From: Dyadobacter luticola
GTDB lineage: Bacteria; Bacteroidota; Bacteroidia; Cytophagales; Spirosomataceae
Reading direction: 5' to 3'
Assembly (NCBI RefSeq): GCF_005860805.1
Contig: NZ_VCEJ01000004.1
Location: 434,001 to 498,000, forward strand
Length of the DNA: 64,000 nucleotides
Every line of letters begins with the position of its first letter. The first letter of the stretch is position 1. The translations under genes were made by a program, and so were the position numbers. Positions 36,717 through 45,871 of the stretch are shown piece by piece. Below the pieces are notes generated by a model, which was not told the DNA's origin, made no database searches, and saw only the letters and a program-made list of their open reading frames with translations.

Positions 36717-38933
36717 ATGTTAATCCGGAAAATCAGCATAAGCAATTTTATGTGCTATTACGGCACAGAAAATAACTTCAATTTTGTTGAAGGTCTTAAT
36801 ATCATTCTCGGCGCAAACGGATATGGCAAGTCAAAACTATATGATGCTTTCCAATGGGTTTTTAACAATGGGATAACAGACACTTCTCCTCGTTCCATAC
36901 CAGGAGGCTTGAAGACAACAAATCTGGTCAAAGGAGAACTGATATCAGAAAAGGCAAGAGTAGAATGTGAAATTGGTAAATTCGTTGAAACCAAAGTAGT
37001 GATAGAAGTAGAGAACGTCCGTAATGGATCATTGAAACAATATCAATTAATAAGAACTTACGGCATTCAACGCTTGGATGAAAAAACCTGGATTGAACCG
37101 GGATCAAGCGAATTCCAGATATTAGAATATGACATAATTTCATACAAGCCAATCCCGGACAATTTGCATGATGAAGTCCTAGACAGACTTATTCCCACAG
37201 ATGTTCGTCCGTATTTGTGGTTCCAAGGCGAACGTGGAATAAGTAACCTCATAGACACGTCAAGTAACGCATCTTTAAAAGTTGTAATTAAGCGTCTCTC
37301 AGACATTGATCGTTGGGAAGAATATATTCGTGTAGCAGAAAAGGCTCATGAATCCGCCAGAAGCGCTTTTGACCAAGAATTAAAAAAGTCTCAGAAAGAC
37401 CGGGCAAAGATTATCGAATTACAAACAGAACAGAGGCTATTAGAGCAAGATGTTCGTCAAATAGAGCAACAAATTACCAATGCCTCTCAAAATCAGCAAC
37501 ATGCGCAAGAAAAGAAAGATTCTCTGTTGGCCAGCATTGAGTTTGCTGAAACAATAAATAAACTCATCAAAGAGAGATATAAAGCTGAAACATCCTATAC
37601 AGCGGCAACGAAGCAATCAGACAGCTTTGATGAAATTCTAAGCAAATCCCTGTTTAATGACAACTGGGTATTGATGAACACATCATTTTTAATTGAAAAG
37701 TTTGAAGAAAAACTGACTGCTTATGATGACGTTGTAGCCGATCGTAAGTATCAGGCCAACCTAACAAAGCAAGCAGCTGAAAAACTTCAAGTCCGACTTC
37801 CGGAAAACGTTCCCGAACCCATGTATGTGCGCTCAATGATGGAAAAGGAACATTGTTTAGTTTGCGATCGACCTGCACCACGAGGTACTGATGCATTCAT
37901 TGCGATAAACAGCTTATTAAAATCGGAGCCAGAAATAATTCCAACCGAAAAACAACGTAAAAATTTAAGACCGTTTTTTAGGCACTATTATCAGGCTGGT
38001 TTGGGGATGAAGTATAGTATCGATACTATTCCAGAAAGAGTACAAAAATCGATACTGCAACAAAATTACATTCGAGAGAATGTTAGAACTTTAAAAGACG
38101 AGCTAGATTCCAAAATACGAGAGCTCCAACAACAAGAGCAGCTAAGCGGAATAACAAATGCCCGGGACATTGTAAATTCAATGAATATCGCGGTGGACGA
38201 TATTCAAAAATATGAAGGTGATTTAGTTACCGATATGAACAAAAAAAATCAAAAAGAAAGTCGCTTAAGAGAAATCAATGATATTTTGGCACGGTTATCA
38301 GAAGGACAGGTACCACCTCATTTGACCAAAAAAAAGGCCATTCTTTTTGATCTAGTTGAACTCACTAAAAGAATTAAGAAAACAAAGTATGAGGAGCTAG
38401 TACGGCAACTTGAAGATACGGCAAATCTGCATTATAAAAATATCAACGCTCCAACAGGAGCATTTTATGGCCGTATTCGCTTTATAGACACAACAGATGG
38501 TGGTTACCGACCAGCAATTATTGATAATGATAGCAAAGAGGTCGGAAATCTAAATACATCTCTTGTCAGCTCGTTAAAATTGTCAATTGTTATGGCAATA
38601 GTGTCAGCTAACAAAACCAGAAATTACGCATCATACTATCCATTAATTTCAGATGCACCAGTATCTGACTTTGATGTTGTAAAATCCATGACTTTTTTCA
38701 AAGAAACGGCAAATACTTTTACACAAAGCATTGTTATTGTAAAGGAATTACTGATTGAAGACGATAGTCGGGATGGTCGCTACAAACCGGATATGGACCG
38801 TCTAGTAGAACTGAAAGAACAACTGGAACTAAATAGTAAAGAATTGAACGTTTACCAATTGGATATGCCTGACGGTATCGCTAATTCTTTTAGAAACGAA
38901 ATCGAAGTAACAATTCAAAAAATTAAAATATAA
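36717..38933 (+). CDS. SMC/Rad50-like ATPase of the DndD type
   Basis: A protein of 738 aa. The N-terminal ATP-binding half has Walker A IILGANGYGKSKLYDAFQ, the coiled coil runs from about residue 215 to 600, and a zinc-hook-like CLVCDRPAP lies at about residues 379-387. The C-terminal half has a Walker-B-like region (SYYPLISDAPVSDFD). YLWFQGERGISNLID resembles the GE-containing segment of DndD. Such ATPases detect or process DNA in Dnd/Ssp systems. Because the sspBCD genes are separate here, this protein more likely belongs to the effector side (SspH position) than to modification. Confidence 0.8.
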   Translation: MLIRKISISNFMCYYGTENNFNFVEGLNIILGANGYGKSKLYDAFQWVFNNGITDTSPRSIPGGLKTTNLVKGELISEKARVECEIGKFVETKVVIEVENVRNGSLKQYQLIRTYGIQRLDEKTWIEPGSSEFQILEYDIISYKPIPDNLHDEVLDRLIPTDVRPYLWFQGERGISNLIDTSSNASLKVVIKRLSDIDRWEEYIRVAEKAHESARSAFDQELKKSQKDRAKIIELQTEQRLLEQDVRQIEQQITNASQNQQHAQEKKDSLLASIEFAETINKLIKERYKAETSYTAATKQSDSFDEILSKSLFNDNWVLMNTSFLIEKFEEKLTAYDDVVADRKYQANLTKQAAEKLQVRLPENVPEPMYVRSMMEKEHCLVCDRPAPRGTDAFIAINSLLKSEPEIIPTEKQRKNLRPFFRHYYQAGLGMKYSIDTIPERVQKSILQQNYIRENVRTLKDELDSKIRELQQQEQLSGITNARDIVNSMNIAVDDIQKYEGDLVTDMNKKNQKESRLREINDILARLSEGQVPPHLTKKKAILFDLVELTKRIKKTKYEELVRQLEDTANLHYKNINAPTGAFYGRIRFIDTTDGGYRPAIIDNDSKEVGNLNTSLVSSLKLSIVMAIVSANKTRNYASYYPLISDAPVSDFDVVKSMTFFKETANTFTQSIVIVKELLIEDDSRDGRYKPDMDRLVELKEQLELNSKELNVYQLDMPDGIANSFRNEIEVTIQKIKI

Positions 38934-39431
38934 ATGCAAACTATTTTCGACCGATTCGAAAAAAAAGATCCTCGATATCCAATACGATTTATTGGCTTAA
39001 TCGATCGACTAGCTCGAAAACGGGCATTTGATACGTCGCTAGGCACAGAAGAAGAGAAATATTCACAAGGCAAGATTTTCGCAAACTACTATGAGTGTTT
39101 TATATATGCAACCATTCTTGGTATACGTAAAGAGTATAGAATTCCGTTTAGCCGCGCAACCGAAGGCGCAAAATTTCTAACGATTGAATCTTGGAGACCA
39201 AGGGAACTGGTCGAGTATATATTTATGTCATTGTTGGTGCTCTCAGACATAAATTTTGCTGATTTAGAGGAGCTAGACGAAAAAGAGACTGATGACAAAG
39301 CTCTTGATCTAATTCGTCTTATGGAAGAATATGCTAACGGAGGATTTGATTTGATGCAGTCGAAACTAGCCGATGAGCCTCAACTATTTGAGGATCCATA
39401 TGGGGCCGTAAGTTTCTTAAACACTCTCTAA
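38934..39431 (+). CDS. 165-aa protein closing the PT effector operon
   Basis: It starts directly after the stop of the ATPase gene. The sequence is helical and charged (DPRYPIRFIGLIDRLARKRA, FANYYECFIYATILGIRKEY). No family is recognised. It makes the effector operon four genes beyond the desulfurase, one more than the three of SspFGH. It ends 10 bp from the convergent kinase gene. Confidence 0.65.
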   Translation: MQTIFDRFEKKDPRYPIRFIGLIDRLARKRAFDTSLGTEEEKYSQGKIFANYYECFIYATILGIRKEYRIPFSRATEGAKFLTIESWRPRELVEYIFMSLLVLSDINFADLEELDEKETDDKALDLIRLMEEYANGGFDLMQSKLADEPQLFEDPYGAVSFLNTL

Positions 39432-39441
39432 ATTTCATTAA

Positions 39442-40389
39442 TTAGGCTACAGCGTATCTTTTTGCGATATCACCCATAAACAAATCAATCATTTCTCTGT
39501 CAGCTCGTTTTTCTTTTGAGTATCTGAGCATCTCTTTGATTAATGTGAAAATATCATCCTTATGAACAATTTCACAAATAAAGTCATCTAATTCAAGTTG
39601 ACCAATTGGGGTATTACCTTGAAAGATAAACCAGAATAGCTTGCCTAACTGGAAAATATCCGATTTATCATCTATAACACAATCAAAACCGATATTTGCT
39701 TTCTGAGTCAACAGCTTATTCATTGCTTCGGGAGATAACCAACCGATGGGCCCGATCCGCTCACCGATATCATCGTAATCCTTTTCTCTATGCGCGACTA
39801 TTCCAAGATCACATAATTTCCAAGTAGCAGTTTCACCACCTTTAAATGATAAGAGTACGTTATCCGGCTTAATATCTCGATGATAATATCCTTCATCGTG
39901 CAATTCCTTTATCGAATTATAGATATCTAAACATAATTTAACCTTTTCAGAATCGTCCAAATTGTTATTCCCAAGTATATATTCTTTTAGGTCAGTGTCA
40001 GCCTTTTCCATAACGTAGTAGGGAAAATCTCTATTATCAACATTAATTACACCATCAAATTCTATCTGGATTATGTTTTGTTTACCCTTCTCTTTTAATT
40101 CTCGTAAAACAAAAATCTCGTTCATAAATCGGCCATGACGTCTCTTAACATGAGGGCTAGCGTTCCTTCCAGGACTCGAATAATTGCAAATTTTAATAGC
40201 AAAATCAGCATTCCTTCCACTAGAATCTCTTAATGCATATACATTTGAGTTTCCCCCTTTTGAAAATTTAAATTCAGAAGATAAATATTTAAGATGGTAT
40301 CTAGTGCCATCGTTCACTATTTCATTAAGCTCATCAACAAGCTCCCCGCCAACCTCTGATAAAACTAATGAGCGATCTCGAAATTCCAT
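39442..40389 (-). CDS. Hanks-type Ser/Thr protein kinase
   Basis: A kinase of 315 aa from ATG 40389, which lies one base after the stop of the DUF262 gene (a longer 337-aa form overlapping it is possible). The glycine loop is FSKGGNSNVYAL, the ATP-binding Lys is in FAIKICNY, the catalytic loop is YYHRDIKPDNVLLS, the Mg motif is CDLGIVAH (DLG for DFG), and GPIGWLSPEAMNK fits the activation segment. There is no transmembrane or PASTA region, so it is cytoplasmic. It is last in the sspBCD-DUF262 operon, suggesting phosphorylation of a component of this system or of host targets on infection. Confidence 0.88.
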   Translation of the reverse strand: MEFRDRSLVLSEVGGELVDELNEIVNDGTRYHLKYLSSEFKFSKGGNSNVYALRDSSGRNADFAIKICNYSSPGRNASPHVKRRHGRFMNEIFVLRELKEKGKQNIIQIEFDGVINVDNRDFPYYVMEKADTDLKEYILGNNNLDDSEKVKLCLDIYNSIKELHDEGYYHRDIKPDNVLLSFKGGETATWKLCDLGIVAHREKDYDDIGERIGPIGWLSPEAMNKLLTQKANIGFDCVIDDKSDIFQLGKLFWFIFQGNTPIGQLELDDFICEIVHKDDIFTLIKEMLRYSKEKRADREMIDLFMGDIAKRYAVA

Positions 40390-40390
40390 T

Positions 40391-41524
40391 CTAAAACAAA
40401 GTTCTACCAGTTGAAGATATGAGAGAAGATACTTTGATAGGCCAGTAGCCTTCAATTTCAGTTAAATCATCGTTTGTTAGTTCATAAAAATTTAAAGCAT
40501 CCATTATAACAAGATTTGCGTCTTCATCTTCCTCAGACTTACTTAGCGGTACCGAATCCGAATTTTCTAAAAGCTTTGCAAAAAATTCCGACCTAGCGTC
40601 CCGAGCCTTTTTTGAATTTGACTGGCTCACACAATTGTCCGCATATTCTTTAAATGAATAACACTTTTCATTGGTAGGATAAATATCTGGACCAATTAAA
40701 ATCAATATCTTATAAAAATGATCCAAAGTCTCCCCGGTGAGTACCCTATTGTTGTCTAAAAAACCGAAAAGAGTATAAAAGTCACTTCGCTGCTTATACC
40801 GAGTTTTCTTTATTGGATAAATAGAGTTAAACCTTTGCAAATGCAATAATATGTCAAGAAATCGTTCTTCAAGTTCACGACTCTTTGATTCAGAAAAATC
40901 CTCATCACCATAAAATTGTTTATCTACTTGAATCTTTTTGTCTGTGTTACCTAATAATAGTAAGGTTAACAACTCAGTTACTAAATCTGTGTGGTTTAAT
41001 CTATTCAAAGATGTTTCGCTAAATATTTGCAGAGACTCGAAGTCAGGGTGGTCAGCTAATTTCTCAGCCAATATCTGCTGTGGCGTGGAAGAATATTGCG
41101 CTTTTAAAATTTCTGGCCGATTTAGTTTAATTCCTGAGGAATTTACACGATAATAGAAGTCCTCAATTTCTGATTTACTAGAATTCGAAATAACATAGAC
41201 TGCAATCTTGTAATCTTGATAAAAAAAAGATTTGTCAACTGTCTCAATCGTTTCTTTTCCGTCGTCCGCAAAAAATCCATTATGGTAGCCCAAAATTGTC
41301 CTAGTCCTTTGCTGTCCATCGACAATTTCAAATGTATTATCGTCATTTCTGTAAAAAAAGAATGCTGGTAAAGGATAGGACAACTTAATTGAACCAATTA
41401 ATTTCCTTTTCGCATTAGCAGACCAAATATCGCCTCTTTGATAAGGAGGAGCTAAATTCAGCGAACCAGACTCATATAAGTCAATTAATTGTCTAATGGT
41501 CCAAGATTCGATAACAAAATTCAT
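40391..41524 (-). CDS. DUF262 protein without nuclease domain (SspE-like N-terminal half only)
   Basis: A protein of 377 aa. The DUF262 domain fills the N-terminal half: IRQLIDLYESGSLNLAPPYQ, RGDIWSANAKRKLIGSI and the DGQQRTRTILGY motif (ParB-like nucleotide-binding fold). SspE and GmrSD proteins combine DUF262 with a DUF1524 HNH nuclease, but here no HNH motif is visible in the second half, which is helical. In SspE, DUF262 senses PT marks and hydrolyses nucleotide. It is 19 bp downstream of the sspD-like gene and followed after 1 bp by the kinase gene. Confidence 0.82.
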   Translation of the reverse strand: MNFVIESWTIRQLIDLYESGSLNLAPPYQRGDIWSANAKRKLIGSIKLSYPLPAFFFYRNDDNTFEIVDGQQRTRTILGYHNGFFADDGKETIETVDKSFFYQDYKIAVYVISNSSKSEIEDFYYRVNSSGIKLNRPEILKAQYSSTPQQILAEKLADHPDFESLQIFSETSLNRLNHTDLVTELLTLLLLGNTDKKIQVDKQFYGDEDFSESKSRELEERFLDILLHLQRFNSIYPIKKTRYKQRSDFYTLFGFLDNNRVLTGETLDHFYKILILIGPDIYPTNEKCYSFKEYADNCVSQSNSKKARDARSEFFAKLLENSDSVPLSKSEEDEDANLVIMDALNFYELTNDDLTEIEGYWPIKVSSLISSTGRTLF

Positions 41525-41543
41525 TATATTTAATTTACATCAC

Positions 41544-42650
41544 TTAAATAAAACAGCTAGCACATCCCTCACCCTCAGCCTCATTGAGAATGTCTAATAG
41601 GTACGGTGATTTTGACTTATGAGCAATTCTTGCAGTTCTTTTCAAATATTCTTCTTTTATTGCTTGCATCCGAGCAGGCTTAATTAAATCTTCAAGTCTC
41701 TCGTTGTCGTTCCAAGTATAGCCGTCCTTTTCGTATGCAACTGCTTTCAAAAAGCGATCAGGATGTTGTTCATACAGCCAAATCCATTCTATTTTTTGCT
41801 GATAAAAGCAAAAATAACAACCAGATCTACTTCTTGAATATTGCCCTACTTTACCGTTTAGGTCGAAATCAAGTTTATTATAATAGGCAGGTACGCCAAC
41901 CCCACTTTCTTCTAATAATTTAAAAATATCTTCTCTGATTAAAACGTCCTCATTATCAACCAGGGGAAAGGTATTCTCTTCTGACAAGGGATAACTAGTT
42001 TGCTTTAAAAACGAAAATATCAACTCATTAAAAAGCCTAACATCGACATCTAATAAAATATTTGTTTTCTGGGTTTGAGTAAAATTGAATGAAATTGGTT
42101 TCAGCAGCAATTCTCTAAATCTAACTTTTGACGGTGTATATGATAATCCATCAAACTGTTCAATCAACTTCACGAGGTTGTTATTTGTAAGCGCTTTGCC
42201 AATTACATCCTCGCTCCAAATGTTCTTGCGAAACGGAAAAATAGACTGAATATTTGGCTTTTTAGATATGTAACCTTCCCTATCCTCATCCCCCCGGATG
42301 CCAACATATGAAATTACAGGGTCATTGCCAACGAATTTTTCAAAAGGCTCAAGTTTAAGTTTTTTCGTACACCACCTCGAATTAGCTGAAGGCAAGAAGC
42401 CTCCATACAGGTCCAAATAATGGTCAAACGGATCCTGCGTACTTTGATTTGCTGCTTGAAGAAGCTCTATTGTCTTACCAAGATAAACTTCTAGATTTTT
42501 TATCAATTGATATGTCTCTTCCAATTCTTTCCCCGTATCACAGGTATAATATTCAATGTCGAGCTCGGGATACAAATTGCGCATGTATATTGCCAGAGCA
42601 GCACTGTCCTTTCCGCCTGAAATTCCTAGAAGGTGTCTTACTTTTGTCAT
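41544..42650 (-). CDS. DndC/SspD-like phosphorothioation sulfurtransferase
   Basis: A protein of 368 aa of the PAPS-reductase/N-type ATP pyrophosphatase superfamily. The P-loop is LLGISGGKDSAALAIYM. Cys pairs occur in GCYFCFYQQKIEW and at the very end (GCASCFI), with another Cys in SRWCTKKLKLEPF. DndC-type proteins activate DNA phosphate with ATP and insert sulfur delivered by the desulfurase. The start overlaps the stop of the ATPase gene by 4 bp, so translation is coupled. Cys-rich ends fit Fe-S or sulfur relay; this is known for DndC, inferred here. Confidence 0.88.
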   Translation of the reverse strand: MTKVRHLLGISGGKDSAALAIYMRNLYPELDIEYYTCDTGKELEETYQLIKNLEVYLGKTIELLQAANQSTQDPFDHYLDLYGGFLPSANSRWCTKKLKLEPFEKFVGNDPVISYVGIRGDEDREGYISKKPNIQSIFPFRKNIWSEDVIGKALTNNNLVKLIEQFDGLSYTPSKVRFRELLLKPISFNFTQTQKTNILLDVDVRLFNELIFSFLKQTSYPLSEENTFPLVDNEDVLIREDIFKLLEESGVGVPAYYNKLDFDLNGKVGQYSRSRSGCYFCFYQQKIEWIWLYEQHPDRFLKAVAYEKDGYTWNDNERLEDLIKPARMQAIKEEYLKRTARIAHKSKSPYLLDILNEAEGEGCASCFI

Positions 42651-45600
42651 TTCCTAAGCAATTCTTTTAAAATATTAGTTAGGGCCGCGATGTTAACGAC
42701 GTCATCACCGACCTGCAGTTGTTCCCGAATAAATTTTTCAACTTGTAACACCTGCTTTCTTTTGCTAGCTGGCATTCTTACCAGATCTGTACTTATACCA
42801 TCAACAAAGGAAGAAATTTCAAGACTAAATACTTCTTCCTTTTCACCGTCCCACTCCTTCTCAGAAATAGTAGTCAAATTGTCTAGATCACGAACAGTTC
42901 TCCGCAGCTTGTCGTATAGTTGAAGTTCGTCATTGTCTCGGAAAATATCAAGCGATTTACCGATGACTGCCTGAGCCATTGAATTTAACCAGGCTTTACG
43001 ATCATCTAACTGAGAGTCAAGCCTTTGTATAAAAGCCTTTTGATTAGCTAGAAGCATGTGTCTTTTCAAGTTCTTATACCTCGATTGTAGTCGCAGCTTA
43101 TAATCCTCAAATTCAATTTCTTCTCCTATAAATTCATTAATAATAAATTCTTCAAAACGACTTACAAGATTGTCATAACATGTTCTGATCTCTCTAATCG
43201 CTTCTTGCAAGTGAGAAATATAAGCTTGAAAATGCTCTTTGGTAGTAAGAATTGATCCAAAAGAGTATCCCAATGCCTGTGGGAAATCCTCAAAAAACGT
43301 TTTTTCAGGTTCCTTTGAGTTAATAATCGCCTCGCGTACCGCAATAGCCTCTTTGCTTAGTCTTTTCGTGTTCTTGGCATACTCAGGTAAATCTCGATAA
43401 AATTTTAGAAACGGTTTAACTGTTTCAATGAAAACCTTATTACTAAAATGAAGTTGAGAACCCTGGCTAAGCAAATGGCGATAACTATTGAACAAATCAA
43501 GTTTAACTCCGTCTAAGTCAAACGCCTTGACATCATATTTTTGGGGATTTTTGACGATTAGCTCAAGAATATCGGAACTAATATCAGGAACGTAGGTTCC
43601 TTCTTCAAAAAGTGCAAAATCGTTCCTAGTCAAAAACAAAAACGTAGGAACCCAGAAATCTATCAGACCTTGCTTTAATTTAAATGGCCTCTTCGATAGC
43701 GTTTCTATAAATTCTGCTACTGATTGCTTTGATTGCTTTGATTCAGCCAAAAATTTAATTGAGGAATTCCATAAAGGTTTAAACGAAGAATTTTCTCCTA
43801 TTACAGGAATATTATCTGCGTCTTCCAAATTCAAATTGAGTCCATTCTCCTTGATTAGAGTCAAATAGATGGTTTTCTCAGGAGGGAATCGATCTTTCTC
43901 AAATCCCAAATCCGGTTCATTCCATTGCGATACTAGACGTTGCAAAAACATTTTTTTTGCACTTCCGATAGACGCAGAAATTTTATGCCTATTAACCAAC
44001 TCATTCTTAAACTTTGGAGTATCACTGTAAACGTTGTAGCATACCTGGGACAGCAATTTATTAAGATCCCGTTGACTAAAAACCTCCTTTGACTCTCCCT
44101 TAAAAATCCAAGTAACTTCATTGCGGAAATGCCCGTCCAGAATATAATGGTTCAGAAGATTCTTCTGATGGTCCATTACATTATTAAGCTCTCGTATAGC
44201 TACTTTGTCATCTGGATTTCTATCTATGACTTTTTGTGTTTTTTCGATTTCAAAAAGCTGCTCTCGAATTTGCGCTGTATTTTGATAGTATACGTACACT
44301 ATGGCTTCGTGCTGCGTAGAAGAAAATATTTTAACATCATCGATAGAAAGTGATTTACGGAAGATGAGATTCAAATAACCATCAATTTCTCCCTTTGGCA
44401 CCGTACTAATTGGTTTCTCTGAGATCCAGTACTGGAATGAGCGAGGTGTTCCATTTTGATAAGAGTACATCTTTGCCAAAACAGGTGGAAGTTGATAATG
44501 ACGTTGAAGCAGTGTTGTAACGTCTCTAATTTCATCAACATCATTCCCCGCTTTTCGGAGCGCCAATTGAATGTCTAGATCAGTACCTTCATTCGGCACA
44601 AATCGAGCATTATGTATTCGATATAGGATTATCTTGCGTTGGGTCAGGCTTGCAATCATCGGAGAGACGTCCGCAAGACCTAAACACACCTCTCCATATT
44701 TAACGAGGAAAGATTGATCCAAAACAGCACTTTTTGGCATAACTAGGCTTAAAAGTCCAATAACCTTGATAAGCTTCTCATAACCATCCAAGTTCTCAAC
44801 GAAAGACCGTTCTACATTCTCCAACGCCGATCGCATACCCATCCATGCTAAATAATCAGGATTGTCTTTGGAATTTAGAAAGGAGTAAAAGTTGAACGTT
44901 AAATAGTCGTATATGTTAGCAACATTATAAAATGGGTTGTTTTTCGTAATACGAACTTTACTTAGTCCTGTATGGTCCGTTGATTGAAGGAAAGAGAATA
45001 GTGACCTCTCATTTTGACCATATCTTTGAAGTGCTAATGTTAGAACAGTAGCACTCAACAAATCTAGTGGATACAACCTATCAGCAATTTCAGGAGCTAC
45101 CGCCTTATCTATTTTTAGAGCAGATGTACTTAAAGCAATTCTTTGAGCTTCTCTTATATTACTAATAGCTTTTAATTCAACTGGATTATTATTACCTTCT
45201 AAATGTTCAGCTACAAGTAATAATAACTGTTCAACTGGTTCATTAAATGTTATTTCCCTAAAACGGCCTTTTACTTTCGACCACTCTTTCCGCTGCGAAT
45301 CAGAAAGAGAAAAGGAATATGCATCAAAGTTTTGGTGAACTGTGCTTATTAGACATATATTTTCATCTGAATTATTGACAAATTCAGTTAGTTGCTGAAT
45401 AAAATACAGCTCCTTTTCAGGAGTATTCTGTGCCGCATATTCAAGAAACTTGCCAAATTCATCAACAACAATTATCAATATTGCGTTTCTTGTTCCTAAG
45501 TCATAATAACAATTATAAATCTCTGAAAGAATCTTTTTTGAACTAATGTCTCTAATATCAAAATGATCTGCAAAAGCTTCGATTAGCGACTTATATTCTC

Positions 45601-45871
45601 CAACAAAATTTATTATTTCAACTGTCGGATCGGAAATTAAATTTATGTCGAAAAACCTTTTTTTATTCCTTAGAGTTTGTTCTAACGCCCATAAGAATGA
45701 AGATTTACCAGTACCATAAGATCCTATTATGTTAAAGGAACGATTGCCCTTTTTAAAATCACTCTCTATCTGACGAACAGCCCTTTGAGCATTAGGTGTT
45801 GGATAGTATACCAACTCCCTTTCAGCATCGCGAATAATGTTTACTGACGGAGTGTAGGTATTACTGCTCAT
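42647..45871 (-). CDS. Large P-loop ATPase (SspC-like)
   Basis: A protein of 1074 aa. Walker A is FNIIGSYGTGKSSFLWALEQ (about residues 47-66), Walker B LIIVVDEFGKFLEYA (about 132-146), with a sensor-like NICLISTVHQNFDAYS. The remaining 800 residues are helical with charged coiled-coil stretches near the end (residues about 900-1040). In SspBCD cassettes the middle gene encodes an ATPase that provides energy for PT modification. It overlaps the DUF4007 gene by 11 bp and the sulfurtransferase gene by 4 bp, so all three form one translational unit. Confidence 0.8.
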   Translation of the reverse strand: MSSNTYTPSVNIIRDAERELVYYPTPNAQRAVRQIESDFKKGNRSFNIIGSYGTGKSSFLWALEQTLRNKKRFFDINLISDPTVEIINFVGEYKSLIEAFADHFDIRDISSKKILSEIYNCYYDLGTRNAILIIVVDEFGKFLEYAAQNTPEKELYFIQQLTEFVNNSDENICLISTVHQNFDAYSFSLSDSQRKEWSKVKGRFREITFNEPVEQLLLLVAEHLEGNNNPVELKAISNIREAQRIALSTSALKIDKAVAPEIADRLYPLDLLSATVLTLALQRYGQNERSLFSFLQSTDHTGLSKVRITKNNPFYNVANIYDYLTFNFYSFLNSKDNPDYLAWMGMRSALENVERSFVENLDGYEKLIKVIGLLSLVMPKSAVLDQSFLVKYGEVCLGLADVSPMIASLTQRKIILYRIHNARFVPNEGTDLDIQLALRKAGNDVDEIRDVTTLLQRHYQLPPVLAKMYSYQNGTPRSFQYWISEKPISTVPKGEIDGYLNLIFRKSLSIDDVKIFSSTQHEAIVYVYYQNTAQIREQLFEIEKTQKVIDRNPDDKVAIRELNNVMDHQKNLLNHYILDGHFRNEVTWIFKGESKEVFSQRDLNKLLSQVCYNVYSDTPKFKNELVNRHKISASIGSAKKMFLQRLVSQWNEPDLGFEKDRFPPEKTIYLTLIKENGLNLNLEDADNIPVIGENSSFKPLWNSSIKFLAESKQSKQSVAEFIETLSKRPFKLKQGLIDFWVPTFLFLTRNDFALFEEGTYVPDISSDILELIVKNPQKYDVKAFDLDGVKLDLFNSYRHLLSQGSQLHFSNKVFIETVKPFLKFYRDLPEYAKNTKRLSKEAIAVREAIINSKEPEKTFFEDFPQALGYSFGSILTTKEHFQAYISHLQEAIREIRTCYDNLVSRFEEFIINEFIGEEIEFEDYKLRLQSRYKNLKRHMLLANQKAFIQRLDSQLDDRKAWLNSMAQAVIGKSLDIFRDNDELQLYDKLRRTVRDLDNLTTISEKEWDGEKEEVFSLEISSFVDGISTDLVRMPASKRKQVLQVEKFIREQLQVGDDVVNIAALTNILKELLRK

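Noticed and set aside
40390-40455. Longer kinase form starting inside the DUF262 gene
   Set aside because: An ATG at 40389 directly after the DUF262 stop gives a complete kinase domain without overlap.
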